NCBI GenBank assembly: GCA_023105745.1
Contig: JALGQZ010000004.1
Location: 36,646,937-36,710,936 of the forward strand
DNA length: 64,000 nt
Direction of reading: 5' to 3'
Origin: Austropuccinia psidii
Taxonomy: Eukaryota; Basidiomycota; Pucciniomycetes; Pucciniales; Sphaerophragmiaceae
Made by a program: the position numbers and the translations under genes. Of this stretch, positions 11,360-22,929 are shown piece after piece. The notes under the pieces were generated by a model, which did not search any database, was not told where the DNA came from, and worked only from the letters and a program-made list of their open reading frames with translations. Each line of letters opens with the position of its first letter. The first letter of the stretch is position 1.

Positions 11360-12900
11360 CTATTTCTTGTTATAAGTCCATTCATTATTTTGATTTCTGC
11401 TAGAGAATTCTCTGGTTTTTTTATTTCCAGTGACTTTTCTTTCTCTACAAATATGGATTGGTTGACTTGAAGGTTTTTGATGCAGAATTTCAGGCATTTG
11501 GCCTGAAAGAATAGTAATTTCTTGGGGAATTTGAGAGTTAGTCAACTCCAATCTCTGGGCCAAATTTGTTGTGTCAATCTGCTGGCTACCCATATTAAAG
11601 AGTTCATCATATAATTCCAAAATTCCTTTTTCTTCAGAGGTTAACTGGTCTTTGCATGCTTGCTCAGAATTAGCTGAAGGTTTGTTTTCATCAGCTTCTT
11701 TTTTCAAAATTCCCTCAAATGACTTTTTGTCCATTTCTTTTGAAAATGTTACTTCAGAATTTGAGGGTTCATCAGTTTTTACTTGAAAGTGAGGAACTTG
11801 AGGAGTTATATTCCAATTTTGATTAAACTCTTGAATAAAGAGAGGAGGAACCTCCTGATGTGTGATTGATGCCTGAGATTTATATAACACTTCATTTTCC
11901 CAAAGATTTTCATGGAATATTCCTTACACAAGAGCTTGGAGTTCTTCTTCTGGTCTAGAAAATCTGCATGGATTTCTTATAGTATTTTCTTGGTTTAAAA
12001 GTCCAGAAAATAGGTCTCTGATATCATCTATAAACAAGACACTTTCAGATGTTAATGTCTCCTAAATTGGTTTCTTGTCCCTCTCAAACATATTGAATTC
12101 TTTTGATTGTCTAATGTTGAATAATCCTTTATTTTCTTCCAAAAGTTCTGCATTAGCTGTAAGAGTGTGTTCCATATCATAGGTTCTTTCTGAATGAAAG
12201 TTGTTTACTTTGAAGGTACTAAGGTTCTTTTTAACCTCATTTTCTTCATATGAGTGGGAAAATTCTCCTTTTCCCTTCATTTCTTCTTCTACTTCTATTA
12301 CAAGATTATGTGAATTTGTACTTTCTTCAACTTCTATTGATGATTTATGAATACTCTTCATAACAGTAAAGTAATGACATAATTTCTTTCCCAAAATTGA
12401 ATGGTTTATTGCTCCTAAATGGTAATTAAATTGTTTGATCGGTTGGAATAACAAGCTGTACTTTTTTACATTATTATTTTATGTTTTGTTTTATTTATTT
12501 TCTTGGGCTTTATTCCAATACTTGATTCAATTTTTAATAGTAAAATGTTTTCATCTATGTTTGGGTTCATAATTTCCATAACATAATATTCTTCCCATCC
12601 TACTCTAACATAAATTGGTGAGTTGAATTCCTCAAACTGGGTTATATCTTCATTATTGGTGTTCAATTCTTGATATTCATATGTTCCTTCAATTTTATCT
12701 TTTTGAATACTGAGGTAATTTTCATTACTACATGACTGATATTTTATTTTTATTTTTTGTTCCTCATGGGAGGAAGCTTCATCTTTAGTTAGATTGAAAT
12801 TACTCTTATTTAGTGTATGATATTCAAGGCTTGAATTAATTGGGGGATCCTGCATTTGATGAGTGTAAGGTGTGGATATGAAACTTTGATTAAAAATCAA
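11360..12900 (-). pseudogene. Broken coding region of an unidentified LTR element
   Basis: Three minus-strand open frames (12466-12900, 12062-12454, 11360-11890) follow one another and share a rather hydrophilic, Glu/Asn/Ser-rich composition. They look like pieces of one decayed protein of about 500 residues. I do not recognise a domain; the most ordered stretch is YVRVGWEEYYVMEIMNPN near 12560-12610. The frames begin where the LTR-like sequence at 12.9-14.3 kb ends, which suggests the internal region of the same minus-strand element. Alternatively they belong to the 3' part of the outer element at 14.7-27 kb. Confidence 0.45.
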
Positions 12901-14345
12901 GTACTTTTCCTGTCCTCAAAATTTGTATAAGGTGAAAATCAATTAAAAATAGTATGAAATATTATTTTTAAGAGAAAACACGCCAATTTTATTGTTTATA
13001 ACTTTATTAGTATAAAACAATAATATTATAAAAATTTATTGTTTTACCAACAATAAAAATTTATCCAAAAAATACTCTACAAGAGATATTTTAAGGCTAC
13101 AAAAGAAATTTCTTCAAGAGCAATTTCAATTGAAATTAATTGAGCAAAGAACTGCAAGCAATTAATTAAAGAACAAAGTCTTTTAAAAAGAATATTAAAG
13201 AGAAAACACACCCAAAAGTGACCAGAGTGAATTTGGAAACAAAGTGACAAAGTTTACAGTGATGAAAGATGCTTTAATTCACTTTTGGGGTGGTTCAGGG
13301 GTAAAAATGATTATAAGAGTTACAAACAATGATTATAATGATTTTTTCACGTGGTTAAAAGGATTAAAATGATTTAAAAGTGGTGGTTGGAATCTTTGAT
13401 TGATTGGTTTAACAGTTTTGAACTAATTAATAAAAGGAAAAGATTCTAACATGAAGAGAAAAGTGGGGCAAAGAAGACATTCTTTTATAGCCATCAATTC
13501 TCTTACTCCAAAAGTAAAATTTACTCTTGTCAGTCGTTAAAAACAGTCTGACAACAGAAAAGCCAATTATGGCATCATTGAACCCTGGTTTAGACCAAAA
13601 AAGGCTGGTTTAAGCCATTTTTAGCCATTTTAGACCCTTAAATCAGCCATTACTATAGCAATACCAGGCCTAGAGCCTTCAAAACACGTCAGAATGTGTT
13701 TCAGAGGCGTAGAAACCAGTTAAAACTGTTTTTATTATGATTGTTTTATCTTAAGGGTAGTTTTACCCTCTTGGCAACAGCTAAAACTACCCCAGTTGGT
13801 ATCAAAACCTCATCATCAATTGAGTCCACAGACCCTGTAACTCAATTCCAGGCCAAAAGTGATGAACTTTTGCGTGAATTTTGACATCCCACGCCTGTCA
13901 GCAAGGATTTTGGGGGTCTAGCTCCCCCTTAGAGCTGGAGTTCCTTTTCCCCCCCAAATTTAATCTTTCCAATTTATTTTTCCTTTAATTCCTCATCATG
14001 TATTATACTTATAATTTACATATGTAATTCAATTCAATTGTACAGTAAAATACAGTAATAATTGACACCTCATATGTAAATCAAAGTTCACTTATGTAAT
14101 ACACGCGCACATTTTGACATTTCAATTGAATTCAATTGAAAATACTTCAATTCCTCATAACTTCTAAACTAAACACAACACCTCAATTTTAACACAAAAA
14201 TTGATGGTTAACACCACATGTGGTGTGAATTAAATTAAGGTTTTGAGGATTTTCAACTTTCGTATTGAAAATACTAAAAACTTAATTTAAGCTTATTTAG
14301 AGTTGAGTTACAAGAATTTCACTCAGAGGTGACCCCACCTGATTT
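12900..14345 (-). repeat. LTR-like repeat with TATA box; related copy inverted at 33-34 kb
   Basis: Non-coding and more structured than its surroundings. On the minus strand it has a TATAAAAGA box (13481-13489), GC-containing upstream blocks and an AT-rich downstream part that runs into the open frames at 12900. A diverged copy lies in opposite orientation at about 32990-34020. Shared blocks include CTTTTTCCTGTCCTCAAAA, TTGTTTTACCA, GGTAGTTT and TTTGGCCTGGA. A 16-bp palindrome (ACACCACATGTGGTGT) sits at 14211-14226. The outer limits are not certain. Confidence 0.55.
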
Positions 14346-14680
14346 TTTATGAGGAATCCAATGGTGAAATAAATCTTATATGTTTATTTATTGGATAAAA
14401 ATCTATAATAAATTTTATTTAACTTTTTTCCAAATTTATTTATTTTTTCACAATTTTGTTAAAGTTTCATTTTTACTTAATTTTTTCAAGTATAAATGTA
14501 ATTTTATATTTACAAAATTTAATGTATTTTTTATTTTTAAATTATAATTAATTTTTTATTTTTAATATAATTTTATATTTATATTTTGATTTTTATTTTA
14601 ATAATATAAATAAATTTATTTTATTTATATTAATATGTTATTTTTTATATTTGTGGTCTTTTGGGTATATGAAATTACCT
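14346..14680. other. AT-rich spacer, no gene seen
   Basis: Nearly pure A/T between the LTR-like repeat and the tail of the outer retrotransposon. Nothing recognisable. Confidence 0.6.
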
Positions 14681-15569
14681 CTAAGGCTCACAATGAGTTC
14701 CTTCTTGAATGGAGTTAGTGTAAGAGAAATCTGAATTTATTTGTTCATTATTTTCATTCTTATTTTCAACTGTTGAATCTTTCTTAAGTTTTTCTTGCAG
14801 CTTCTTGTTTTTAAATTTATTGAGCAAATTTTGGGTAAATTTGATTGAATAACCAGATACCACTCTCAACAAATCCATGGGTGAAATACTATGCTTTGGT
14901 TTTAAAAATATAGCTTCTACATATTGCTTGTAGAATTCAGAAACAGGATTCTGTTTTTTTCTCAAAATGAAAAAAAAATACCACACACAGGTGAGACACT
15001 TTTGAATAGTTGTTTTGGCTGAAAGCCTTCCTTTTGTACTAGTTCCACTGGAGTGGAAGCTTCCATGTTAGAGCTATAATTATTCTCAGATGTTTGGGGG
15101 TAATTAAGTTTTACATTATTTTTTGTGCTAACTTTCAATTCATTGCTAGTTCCTTCAGCTTTGGAATGTTTGAGATTAATTTCTGGTTTGTGTTTTATAG
15201 GTACTTGATATTCTTTATTTCTTGAATTTCCTAGAGGTAACTCTTGAAATCTTCTAATATTGCTTGTATGATTTATCTTCCATTCTTCAATTTGGGTAGC
15301 ATTACACAGCTCCATTCCTCTGGGTGGTCCTGTGTGCCATCCTTTTCATTCTGGTATACATATAGGTATACACAATCTTCTTCAATCAGATTCTTTGTAA
15401 CTCAGAATTTTACCTTGTTCTTGAGAGTGTTGAATCCTGATACCATTGTCAGCAAGGAAAGGTTTTACAATAACTGTGTGTACAGCCCCTCTAGCAATAA
15501 AGATATGGATCCTTATTTTATCCCCAGAAGGTAATACTAGCAAGGTATTTGCAGATAATCCAACAATAG
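14681..15569 (-). pseudogene. Outer LTR element: C-terminal half of retropepsin and downstream region
   Basis: Downstream part of the pol-like protein interrupted by the chromovirus at 15575-25262. Minus-strand reading from 15569 gives the second half of a DUF4100-like retropepsin: AIVGLSANT, FIARGAVHTVIVKPFLADNG, then GRP-like ...PPRGMELC near 15300-15350. After this come hydrophilic open frames at 14962-15315 and 14681-14986. Stops interrupt the frame (for example in RRLCIPICIPE* near 15340-15400), so the gene is dead. The first half of the same domain is at 25263-25445. No integrase or RT was found downstream, so the 3' part is truncated or diverged beyond recognition. Confidence 0.7.
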
Positions 15570-15574
15570 CTGTG

Positions 15575-17115
15575 TGTCACAGGGGCTCTTATGAAAGCAA
15601 GAGGGCCTGGCACTCAGGAATCAAGAGCTCACTTGGAGGGCTCCAAAAGATAAAGGAATAATAAAGATTTTAATTTTCTTTAAAGAAGAAGAATGTAAAA
15701 GACAAGTATGCCAAAGAGAAAATAAAAGAATAAGAAGCCAAAGGCCAAAGATAATAAAGGAAGCCAAAGGCCAAGAAGCCAACCAAGTGAATCCTCAATT
15801 CACTGTTTCAACCTGCCAGAAAAGGAATGTAATTAGTAAAGGATATGACCACCAATATCCACTGACAGGCAAGGAAGAAAAAAGAGAAAGGGTGCTAATG
15901 ACTGACTTAAGATTATCAGTATTAACTTTAATAAGGTAAAAGAAAATAAAGATAAAAATAAATCCAATATATTAATTAACTGGGGAAAAAGTCCCCAGGT
16001 GATGAAAGGTGGCCGGTATATGTGAAAACTTGAAAGATTGATCCTGGAAGGTGAATAAATGACTGTATTGTCCAAATTGGGAAATACAGTTCTGGCCATC
16101 TTGAAATTTGAACTGTGTGATGGAATTCACACAGTGGAATATTAAATGGCCCAATTGGGCCTAGGCCATACAGGTTGATTGAATGAGGCCTGTACGGATG
16201 AATTGAGTTGTCCAAGGAGTATTGAAATACTTGATGTCTTGACAAATGATTGAATGGATGTAATATCTCTTGAGAATTTCCCATTTTGAATGATCCTGAA
16301 TAATGTACCAACCCAACTCCTGCAGATACACGTGGTTGGGATCCTTGAAGAGTCTTCTGATTTCCGCCATAACTTGTCAGAATGATGAGTTGAATAATCC
16401 TCCTTCAAAATGGGTGTTGGATTTTGAGACCTTGATATGGAAAGACGGAAATGGGTCCCAAAAACGTCACCATTGGATTGCTGAGAAAAAATGGTGCATA
16501 ATGGTATATAATACCATATATGCACCACTCCTGCAACCTTGAGTACGGAGTGCATGGAGGAAGGAAAGAATTCCCCTTAAGCTGGGGGAAAAGCCTTCTG
16601 AGCTGGTCTGGTGGCCTCTGGTGGTTTCCAGAGGCCATGCCTGGAATAATGGTCCATGGCCAAAAATGGGTCCTACAGGATTTATGGCCAAATTGGTGTC
16701 CAGAGGGTCTTTGGCCAATTGTGGTTTTGGGGGCTAGATGGCTTCCCCCTTTGGCCTCATTGGATTAGGCCAAAAGGGGCCGTAGGAGCCATAGGGGGCC
16801 TAAATGGCCCAAAAAGGCCATTTAGGCCTAAACCCCCTTAATTAAAAGGGGTTGCCCAGATTGGATGGAGATGGCTAGGGGGCCTGGAGGCCCCTAGAAG
16901 ACAAAAGGACCCCCCAGGCCCAAGATCAAAGACAAAGGCCTGGGGGTTGGTGATCTGGAAATTGGCCAAGGAGGCCAATGATGGCAGGATATGGCGTAAG
17001 AGCCATAGAACACCCAAGGGGGCCAATTGGCCATAAATGATATGACGTGACCAATTGGCTCCAGGTTGGATTGCCGCAACCATCAAGAAGGATGGTCAAA
17101 CTCGTGGTTGTGACA
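15575..17115 (-). repeat. Chromovirus 3' LTR
   Basis: 1541-bp direct repeat of 23611-25262. On the plus strand it begins TGTCACAGGGGC and ends GTTGTGACA. It is shorter than the 5' LTR because of several deletions around 16725-16800 and 16990-17065. It includes an unusually GGCC-rich part with an inverted repeat at 16797-16828 (13-bp arms GGCCTAAATGGCC). Several open frames of 60-174 codons within it are chance products. Confidence 0.92.
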
Positions 17116-17906
17116 GTACCCCCTACCTTGAATGGTGAGCTCCTGAGCACCAAGATAAGGTAGAAGCCTGTTGAGGATGTTGAGACGGATTGGACAGAGG
17201 TATTCCAGAGATATTTTAATCTTTCAAAGAAAATCTTGAACTGATAATAATTTTGGCATATGAATTGAGGTTGACGTAGTCTTCTCTTGACATTTGGCTT
17301 TGAAAATGTTGAAGGATTGAATTTGACATAGAATTTTGGAATAAAGATTATAATAAAAGAAATTGAAGGAAAAAGAAGAAATAAAGATAAAGAAACAGAT
17401 ATAAAGAAAGGAAAATAAAAAAGAAAAATGAATTTTGAGGGGGAGTCCAATCTTCATCACGGATTTTGATGGTTGATTTGAAAGTGGCCAGGGACGTGGA
17501 TAAAAGAATTTGATGCCTGGTGCTCACAGAGGGGCCAAGGTGATGTTTTGAAAAGATTGTAGACCCCTCAGGGAAGTGCACACCAGGAGAGGAACTTACT
17601 TTTAGTAGTTGCCACTCCCGCCAGTGCCATAAATAAGAATATAAATTTGATAAGGAATGTATTGAATTGGAAACTTGGAAAGGAAAATAAAAGTGAAATG
17701 TTCCATTTGCCCAAGTGAAAAAATGGCCATGATTTGGAATTTATGTTGAAAGCCAGGCCAACAAATCTTTGTCCAAATTGCAAAGTGCTCACAGAGTGGC
17801 CAAGGTGATGCTTACAACAAAAAAGAGTAGAATACCCCTAAAGGGGCATACCAGGAGTGGGACTTACCTTTGGTAATTCCTCCCCCCACCAAGCACCATA
17901 AAATGA
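17116..17906 (-). other. Chromovirus 3' untranslated region with internal tandem duplication
   Basis: Lies between the pol stop and the 3' LTR. Two diverged copies of a roughly 115-bp block are present (17520-17632 and 17785-17899). Both contain GCTCACAGAG..GGCCAAGGTGATG and end near GCACCATAA/GTGCCATAA. On the minus strand the second copy has a purine run (GGTGGGGGGAGGAA) next to a donor-like GGTAAGT. No coding function is seen. Confidence 0.6.
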
Positions 17907-19309
17907 TCAAGCTTTTGAATAATTGGGTCCTGGCTTGTCAGGATACAAAGAATGGAAATCTTTGACAAGTTCAGGACAATTCTTGAGGTTTTTGGCTGGT
18001 TCCCAAGTGGATCTTTCTGGGTCTTGACTGAAACCTTTCCATTCCACCAGATACCATAATTTTCCTCTCTTGAGCTTTGAATCCAGTATTTGAGAGACTT
18101 CCCATTCCTCTTCTTCTTCAATGATAATTGGAGGAGGAGGCTCTTGATGCCGATTTGGGATTGCTGATGTCTTGACTGGTTCCAAGAGTGAGATATGGAA
18201 GACTGGGTGGATGGATTTCCATTGAGGTGGTAATCATGAGAACTGACTTTCTTCAATATTGGAAAAGGACCCAACCATCTTTCGGATAGTTTTTTGGTGG
18301 GTCTGGTTGATTTTATATTCTTGGAAGAAAGCCATACCATGTCACTAGGATTGAAAACAGGTGGACTTGCTCTACCTTTATCTGCATACCTCTTAAACCG
18401 GTTTATGGCAGCTTCAAGTTCTCTCTTGACATCTTTCTGAACTGATTGGATTTTTGTTGATAACTTTCCAGCAGGAGTATCTTGAGTGATGTGAACTGAA
18501 TCAAGTTGTGGATCTCTTCCATAAACAGTGAAAAAAGGGGATTGCTTGGTTGAAGAGTGATCAGAATTATTGTAGGCAAATTCAGCCAGAGGTAGCCAGG
18601 TGTTCCAATCATCTTGATGATAACTGACATACATCCAAAGATACTGTTCTAGTATCTGATTTACCCTCTCTGTCTGTCCATAAGTTTCTGGATGATAAGC
18701 AGTTGAAAAGTCTCTTGAAATCTTGAGCTGCTGACAAAGATTGGTCCAAAAAGAAGAAACAAAGAGTGAACCTCTATCACTGACGATACTTAACAGAAGG
18801 CCATGCTTTGAAAAGATATTCTTGATGAATAAATGGGCCAAATCCAGGGAAGTTATTGAAGACATTGTTGGAATAAAAACCGCCATTTTTGAGAATCTGT
18901 CCACTATGACCAGGATTGAATCAACGGAATTGGACAGTGGCAGTTGAGTGATGAATTCCATTGAAAGACAAATCCAAGGACCATCTGGAATTGGAAGAGG
19001 TTTGAGGAATCCAAACTTCTTATGATGAATATTCTTGTTTCTTGAGCACTGTTGACAGGATGAAACATAATCCTTGATAAATTGAGTAATGCCGGACCAG
19101 TGGAAATCCCACTTGACAAGTTTGAGGGTCTTCTCTTGGCCAGGATGGCCAGCTAGAGGAGAATTGTGATGCTTTTGAAGAATACTAGGTTGAATTGTGG
19201 AGTCATTTGGGACTACCACCCAATCTTTGAAGAGAAGAAGTTGGGAAGAGGAATCAATAGAATAATCTTGGACAGATTTACCTTTACCCAAATCTTCAAG
19301 GATACTTCT
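17907..19309 (-). pseudogene. Chromovirus integrase and C-terminal chromodomain
   Basis: Integrase is read from about 19291 down to 18230. It has an H2C2 zinc site (HHNSPLAGH ... CQQC), then the catalytic core with SDRG (second Asp) and YHPETYGQTER (Glu). The first catalytic position, normally SMDF, reads SMEF here (GAA near 18951), so the first Asp is replaced by Glu. A deletion near 18222-18232 shifts the frame. The continuation at 17907-18230 encodes a chromodomain (EEEEWEVSQILD, LWYLVEWKGF, STWEPA) that in chromoviruses targets insertion to heterochromatin. Upstream, a TGA at 19310-19312 separates it from RNase H. Not functional. Confidence 0.9.
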
Positions 19310-20923
19310 TCACTGAGGATCTTGCCATAATTTCTTCTGGATAGAATCAATCAAATTTGAAAAAGATTCCACCTTGACTGCAAAATATCTTGATGGTTGA
19401 ACTTCATCTTGCTTAATGATTTGTTGAAAATTCATTGTATTCTTGCTGATGAAGTCCTCCCCCCTCTCTGGATAAACGTCGTCCCGACATGATAAGGCAT
19501 CTGGGAGAGTAGCTAGGCGGCCAGGGCGGTAGTTGATTGCAAAATGAAATTCAGAAAGGAATTCAGCCCAACGGGCTTGATGGAGAGTGAGTACTTTGGA
19601 GGTCATGAAGTATTGAAGGGAAGAGTGATTGGTGAGAACTTCAAAAGGGGAAGACAGTGAAAGAAGAAAAGCCCTCCAGCGCTTGAGAGCCAAGACAATG
19701 CCAAGGAGTTCCTTGTCATGAATTTCATAATTGAGCTCTGCTGGGATAAGCTTGCAGCTGTCGAATGCAATGGGATGTTTTCCTGAGTCAGAGACCTGAC
19801 TCAGTACAGCACCCAAAGCATAATCTGATGCATCGGTCTCTACAATGGTGGGTAGAGAAGGATTGGGGCGGTGGTGAAACTGACTGAGAGCTTCCTCATT
19901 GAGGGGAAAACATGAATCTTTCTTGAGGAAACTGGTGAGTAAACTGATCTTCTTTGAATAATTCTTGATGAAACAGCGGTAGAAATTGGCAAAGCCAACG
20001 AAGGATTGAAGAGCCTTGAGGTTTCTTGGAGGCTGCCAATTGAGGATCTGCTGGACTTTTGCTTGGTCCATCTTGAGGCCTCAAGAAGAAACTACATAAC
20101 CAAGATATTCCACACTTTAAACATGAAACAGGCATTTGGACGCCTTAGCAAAAAGGTTATTGGCTCTGAGTCTGGAAAGAACAGTGGACACATTAGTGAC
20201 ATGTTCTTCCTCAGATTTGGAAAAGACCATAATGTCATCCAAATAAACCACAAAATAAACATTGAGAAGATCTTGAAAGATATCATTGACAAGATTTTGA
20301 AAAGAAGCGGGAGCATTGGTGAGCCCAAATGGCATAACCAAGTACTCATAACTGCCATATTTAGTTCTAAAACAAGTCAAGTGTTCATCACCCTCCTTGA
20401 TTCTGAGCAGGTTATATGCACCACGCAAATCAATCTTGGAGAAGATAGAAGAACCATTAAAAACATTGAGAAGCTGATTCATAGGGGGAACAGGATACTT
20501 GTTCTTCCCAGTAACAGCATTGAGCTTGCGGTAATCAACACACAAATGGAGGCCACCATCCTTCTTTTTGACAAAGAGGACAGGTGCTCCTGTTGAAGAG
20601 GAGCCTGGCCGGATGAAACCTTTCTCTACATTCTCTGAAATGTAGGCCCTGAGTGTATCTGACTCTTGTTTGGATAAAGAGTAGATCACCCCAACTGGAG
20701 GTAGAGACCCCTCCAGCTTGATATGATGATCACAGGCGCGGTGAGGAGGAAGTTCTTCTGCTTTCACCTTGGAGAATACATCCAAGTATTGGTGATAGAC
20801 AGAAGGAACAACCTTCATCACGGTTTCTACTTCTTCTGGCTCTTCCTCTTCATCCCACAACTCCTCCAGGGAATCATGATAAGATGAAGGAGGAAGGTCC
20901 ATATTCCCAAAGACAAGATGAAG
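19310..20923 (-). pseudogene. Chromovirus reverse transcriptase and RNase H
   Basis: RT is read from 20902: VPPMNQLL, then FSKIDLRGAYN, FGLTNAPASFQ and the active-site YLDD. The frame is broken by TAA at 20117-20119 and TGA at 20081-20083, eleven codons apart and both before the thumb region. It then continues as KVQQILNWQPPRNLKAL. RNase H follows with DASDYALGAVLSQ, YEIHDKELL and TNHSSLQYF. The frame ends with TGA at 19310-19312, where integrase should follow without a break. A TAA at 20924-20926 separates RT from the protease. The plus-strand frame at 20006-20596 is an antisense shadow. Confidence 0.92.
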
Positions 20924-21579
20924 TTAAGATACAGAATTATCTTCTCCAACATCTTGAATCTCTTTGAAGACTTCATCTCCAGATAATGGTAATGACTGAT
21001 GGGAATTAAGGGAAGGAATATGGATATAAGATGTAATTGATGGTGTTCTAGAATCACCAACCAGAGCTGCACATGATTTGGCAGTAGAAGAGTCATTATG
21101 GAAAGAATTAGGAGGATCACAATAGTCCTTATGATCAGAATTAAAGGTGATCAGACATTGCCTCCAATCAATAGAAGGATTAAAGTGATTTAGAAAGTCA
21201 AAGCCCAATATGAGGTCTTCTCCCTTGGGAGTATCAATGACTAAAAAGTCCCATTCAAAGCTTGAGAAGGAAGGGAACTCAACCATATATTTAGTATGGT
21301 GAGTCACAAATAAGGAAGGAGACTCAGAGGAGTCAAGATGGATAAGGGGAATCTTCTCTGGAAGTTCTGATGTATTCAATGAGTACTTGTGAACAAACTT
21401 CTTTGCAATAAATGAGTGTGTAGCACCAGAATCAATGAGAATACTGTAAAAAACATCAGAAAGAGAAGAAAAAACAAAAAATTTAAGAGAATTTTTGACA
21501 CCAGTATTCAGAATGCACAATTGTGCTGTGGAAGGAAAACTGTGAAGACCATTGAACACAACCTGGTCTCCACTCAGGA
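20924..21579 (-). pseudogene. Chromovirus retropepsin (start of pol)
   Basis: An aspartic protease domain with active site LIDSGATHSF, a flap-like region and LILGFDFLNHFNPSIDW. In the family this cuts the Gag-Pol precursor. Pol has no start codon of its own. It is read in the -1 frame relative to gag, and the switch coincides with the slippery heptamer at 21580-21586. The frame stays open from there to the TAA at 20924-20926, so this domain could still be made as a Gag-protease fusion. Confidence 0.88.
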
Positions 21580-21586
21580 TTTTCCC
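21549..21586 (-). promoter_or_regulatory. Putative -1 ribosomal frameshift signal at the gag-pol junction
   Basis: On the minus strand gag ends CAG GGA AAA TCC TGA. This contains G GGA AAA (21586-21580) in the exact phase of an X XXY YYZ slippery heptamer, one codon before the gag stop (21576-21574). A slip of -1 leads directly into the open pol frame. After 8 nt (TCCTGAGT) comes a possible 8-bp stem, GGAGACCA with TGGTCTTC (one G-U pair), around a 12-nt loop. A TTGTG in the loop could pair with a downstream CACAA to form a pseudoknot. The layout is seen in the sequence; the function is inferred. Confidence 0.6.
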
Positions 21587-22874
21587 TGGCTGGGAGATTG
21601 GCCTGATGGTTGGGTAAGCTTATTTTGAGGTCTTTTGAAGCAAGACTCAAGACTATGCTTCCCACCACAATAGGTACAAAGACCCTCTTTGATTCTTCTT
21701 TCTTTTTCAGAGTTCATGAGCTTGAAGTCCTTATTCAACAAAGAAGAATGGGTCTTGTCCCTCTTCTGAAAATTCTTCTTCTTGTTGTGACTAGAACTTG
21801 AAGAATTTTGAGGATTAGAAGTACTTGATCTGGGGGCTTCAAGTTTCTTCTCTTGATAGTGATTCTTCTCCTTTTGCCTTTCATGGTACCTGGTATCAAG
21901 TTCCAGGGTAAGGTCCATTAAGTCTTGGAGAGAATCAATTCTTGAAGGATGGGAGGCCAATTGATCCAATATCATGGATGGCAATCCCTTCCTGAAATGA
22001 TGAATGAGAGCCCTTTCACCCCAATCCCCAATTCTTGAAACCAAACTCCTGAAATCAGCTATGTATAGTGAAACATGGCCACCTTCCTTCATTCTTAGTG
22101 AATCCAATTCTGCTTCAGCCTTTCTTACTTCATTTGGGTCACCAAATAGAGTGAAGAGTTGAGATTCAAATAAAAGCCAAGAATTGAGAAGGTAATTGGA
22201 GTCTTGATCGGTGAGATTGGAAAGATAAGGCTCAATCCATTTTGCAGCCCTGCCAATGAGAAATGAAGTGGCATAAAGAACCTTCTTTCTGTTGTGAGAG
22301 AAGTTTGCCGGGTCATTATGAAAGATTAATTGGCATGACTGAAGGAAGCTTCTGACTTTGAAGGGCTGAGTCCCATCAAAGCATTCTGGTGCCTTCATGG
22401 ATGGAGTCTTGAAGGCTGGTGGTCTTGATGATCCAGAAGAAGAAGCTGCTTGAAGATTGGCCATAATTTGAGTGATCTGCTGCATAACTTCCAATAAAGA
22501 TGGTTCAGATTGATGAGGGACAGGCTGATCAGACTGGGCTAGAGTTGGTCCTTCAGTACTTTGGGATTCCCCCACAGGAGCAGGAACACCTTTGGTACCA
22601 TCAGACTCTTCCTCTTCCCCAGAATTCTCCTCCTCCTCATCATCATCTTCACCTTGAACCTTGAGACCGGTTCTTGAAAGTCCTGGAAAACCGCCAACCA
22701 CTCCTGATAATGAAATTGATCTTCTTGGCCCTCTTCCTTCCTTCCATGCGGGGCCCTCAGTTGAGGAACTGCTGGGGTGCCATCAAGGGGAGCTCTTGGA
22801 GTTTGAGTAAGAGCAGCTTGAGCTCTTGCCTGAGATCTGGTTTGTCTTGCAGGAGGTGACTGTTCAAGGGGCAT
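21574..22874 (-). pseudogene. Chromovirus gag with CCHC knuckle, frameshifted near the N-terminus
   Basis: The likely start is the ATG at 22874 (MPLEQSPPARQTRSQ). That frame matches the family for about 55 residues and then leaves it. The rest of gag is in the frame open from 22701, so there is a one-base-type indel near 22700-22725. The main part has an acidic, low-complexity N-terminus and a retrotransposon gag capsid region (about 22390-21960, with PECFDGT, FLIGRAAKWIEPYL, LRMKEGGHVSLYIADFR). A Ser-rich linker and one knuckle, CTYCGGKHSLESC, follow near 21655-21695. The role is assembly of virus-like particles. It ends with TGA at 21574-21576. Confidence 0.9.
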
Positions 22875-22929
22875 TATTTCAGGAATAAAAGACAAAATAA
22901 ATGAATAAAATAAAAAAGAATCAAAACTT

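Noticed and set aside
16926..17450. 174-codon minus-strand frame
   Set aside because: Runs across the 3' LTR boundary and polypurine tract; hydrophobic low-complexity start and no domain.
20006..20596. 196-codon plus-strand frame
   Set aside because: Antisense shadow of the chromovirus reverse transcriptase.
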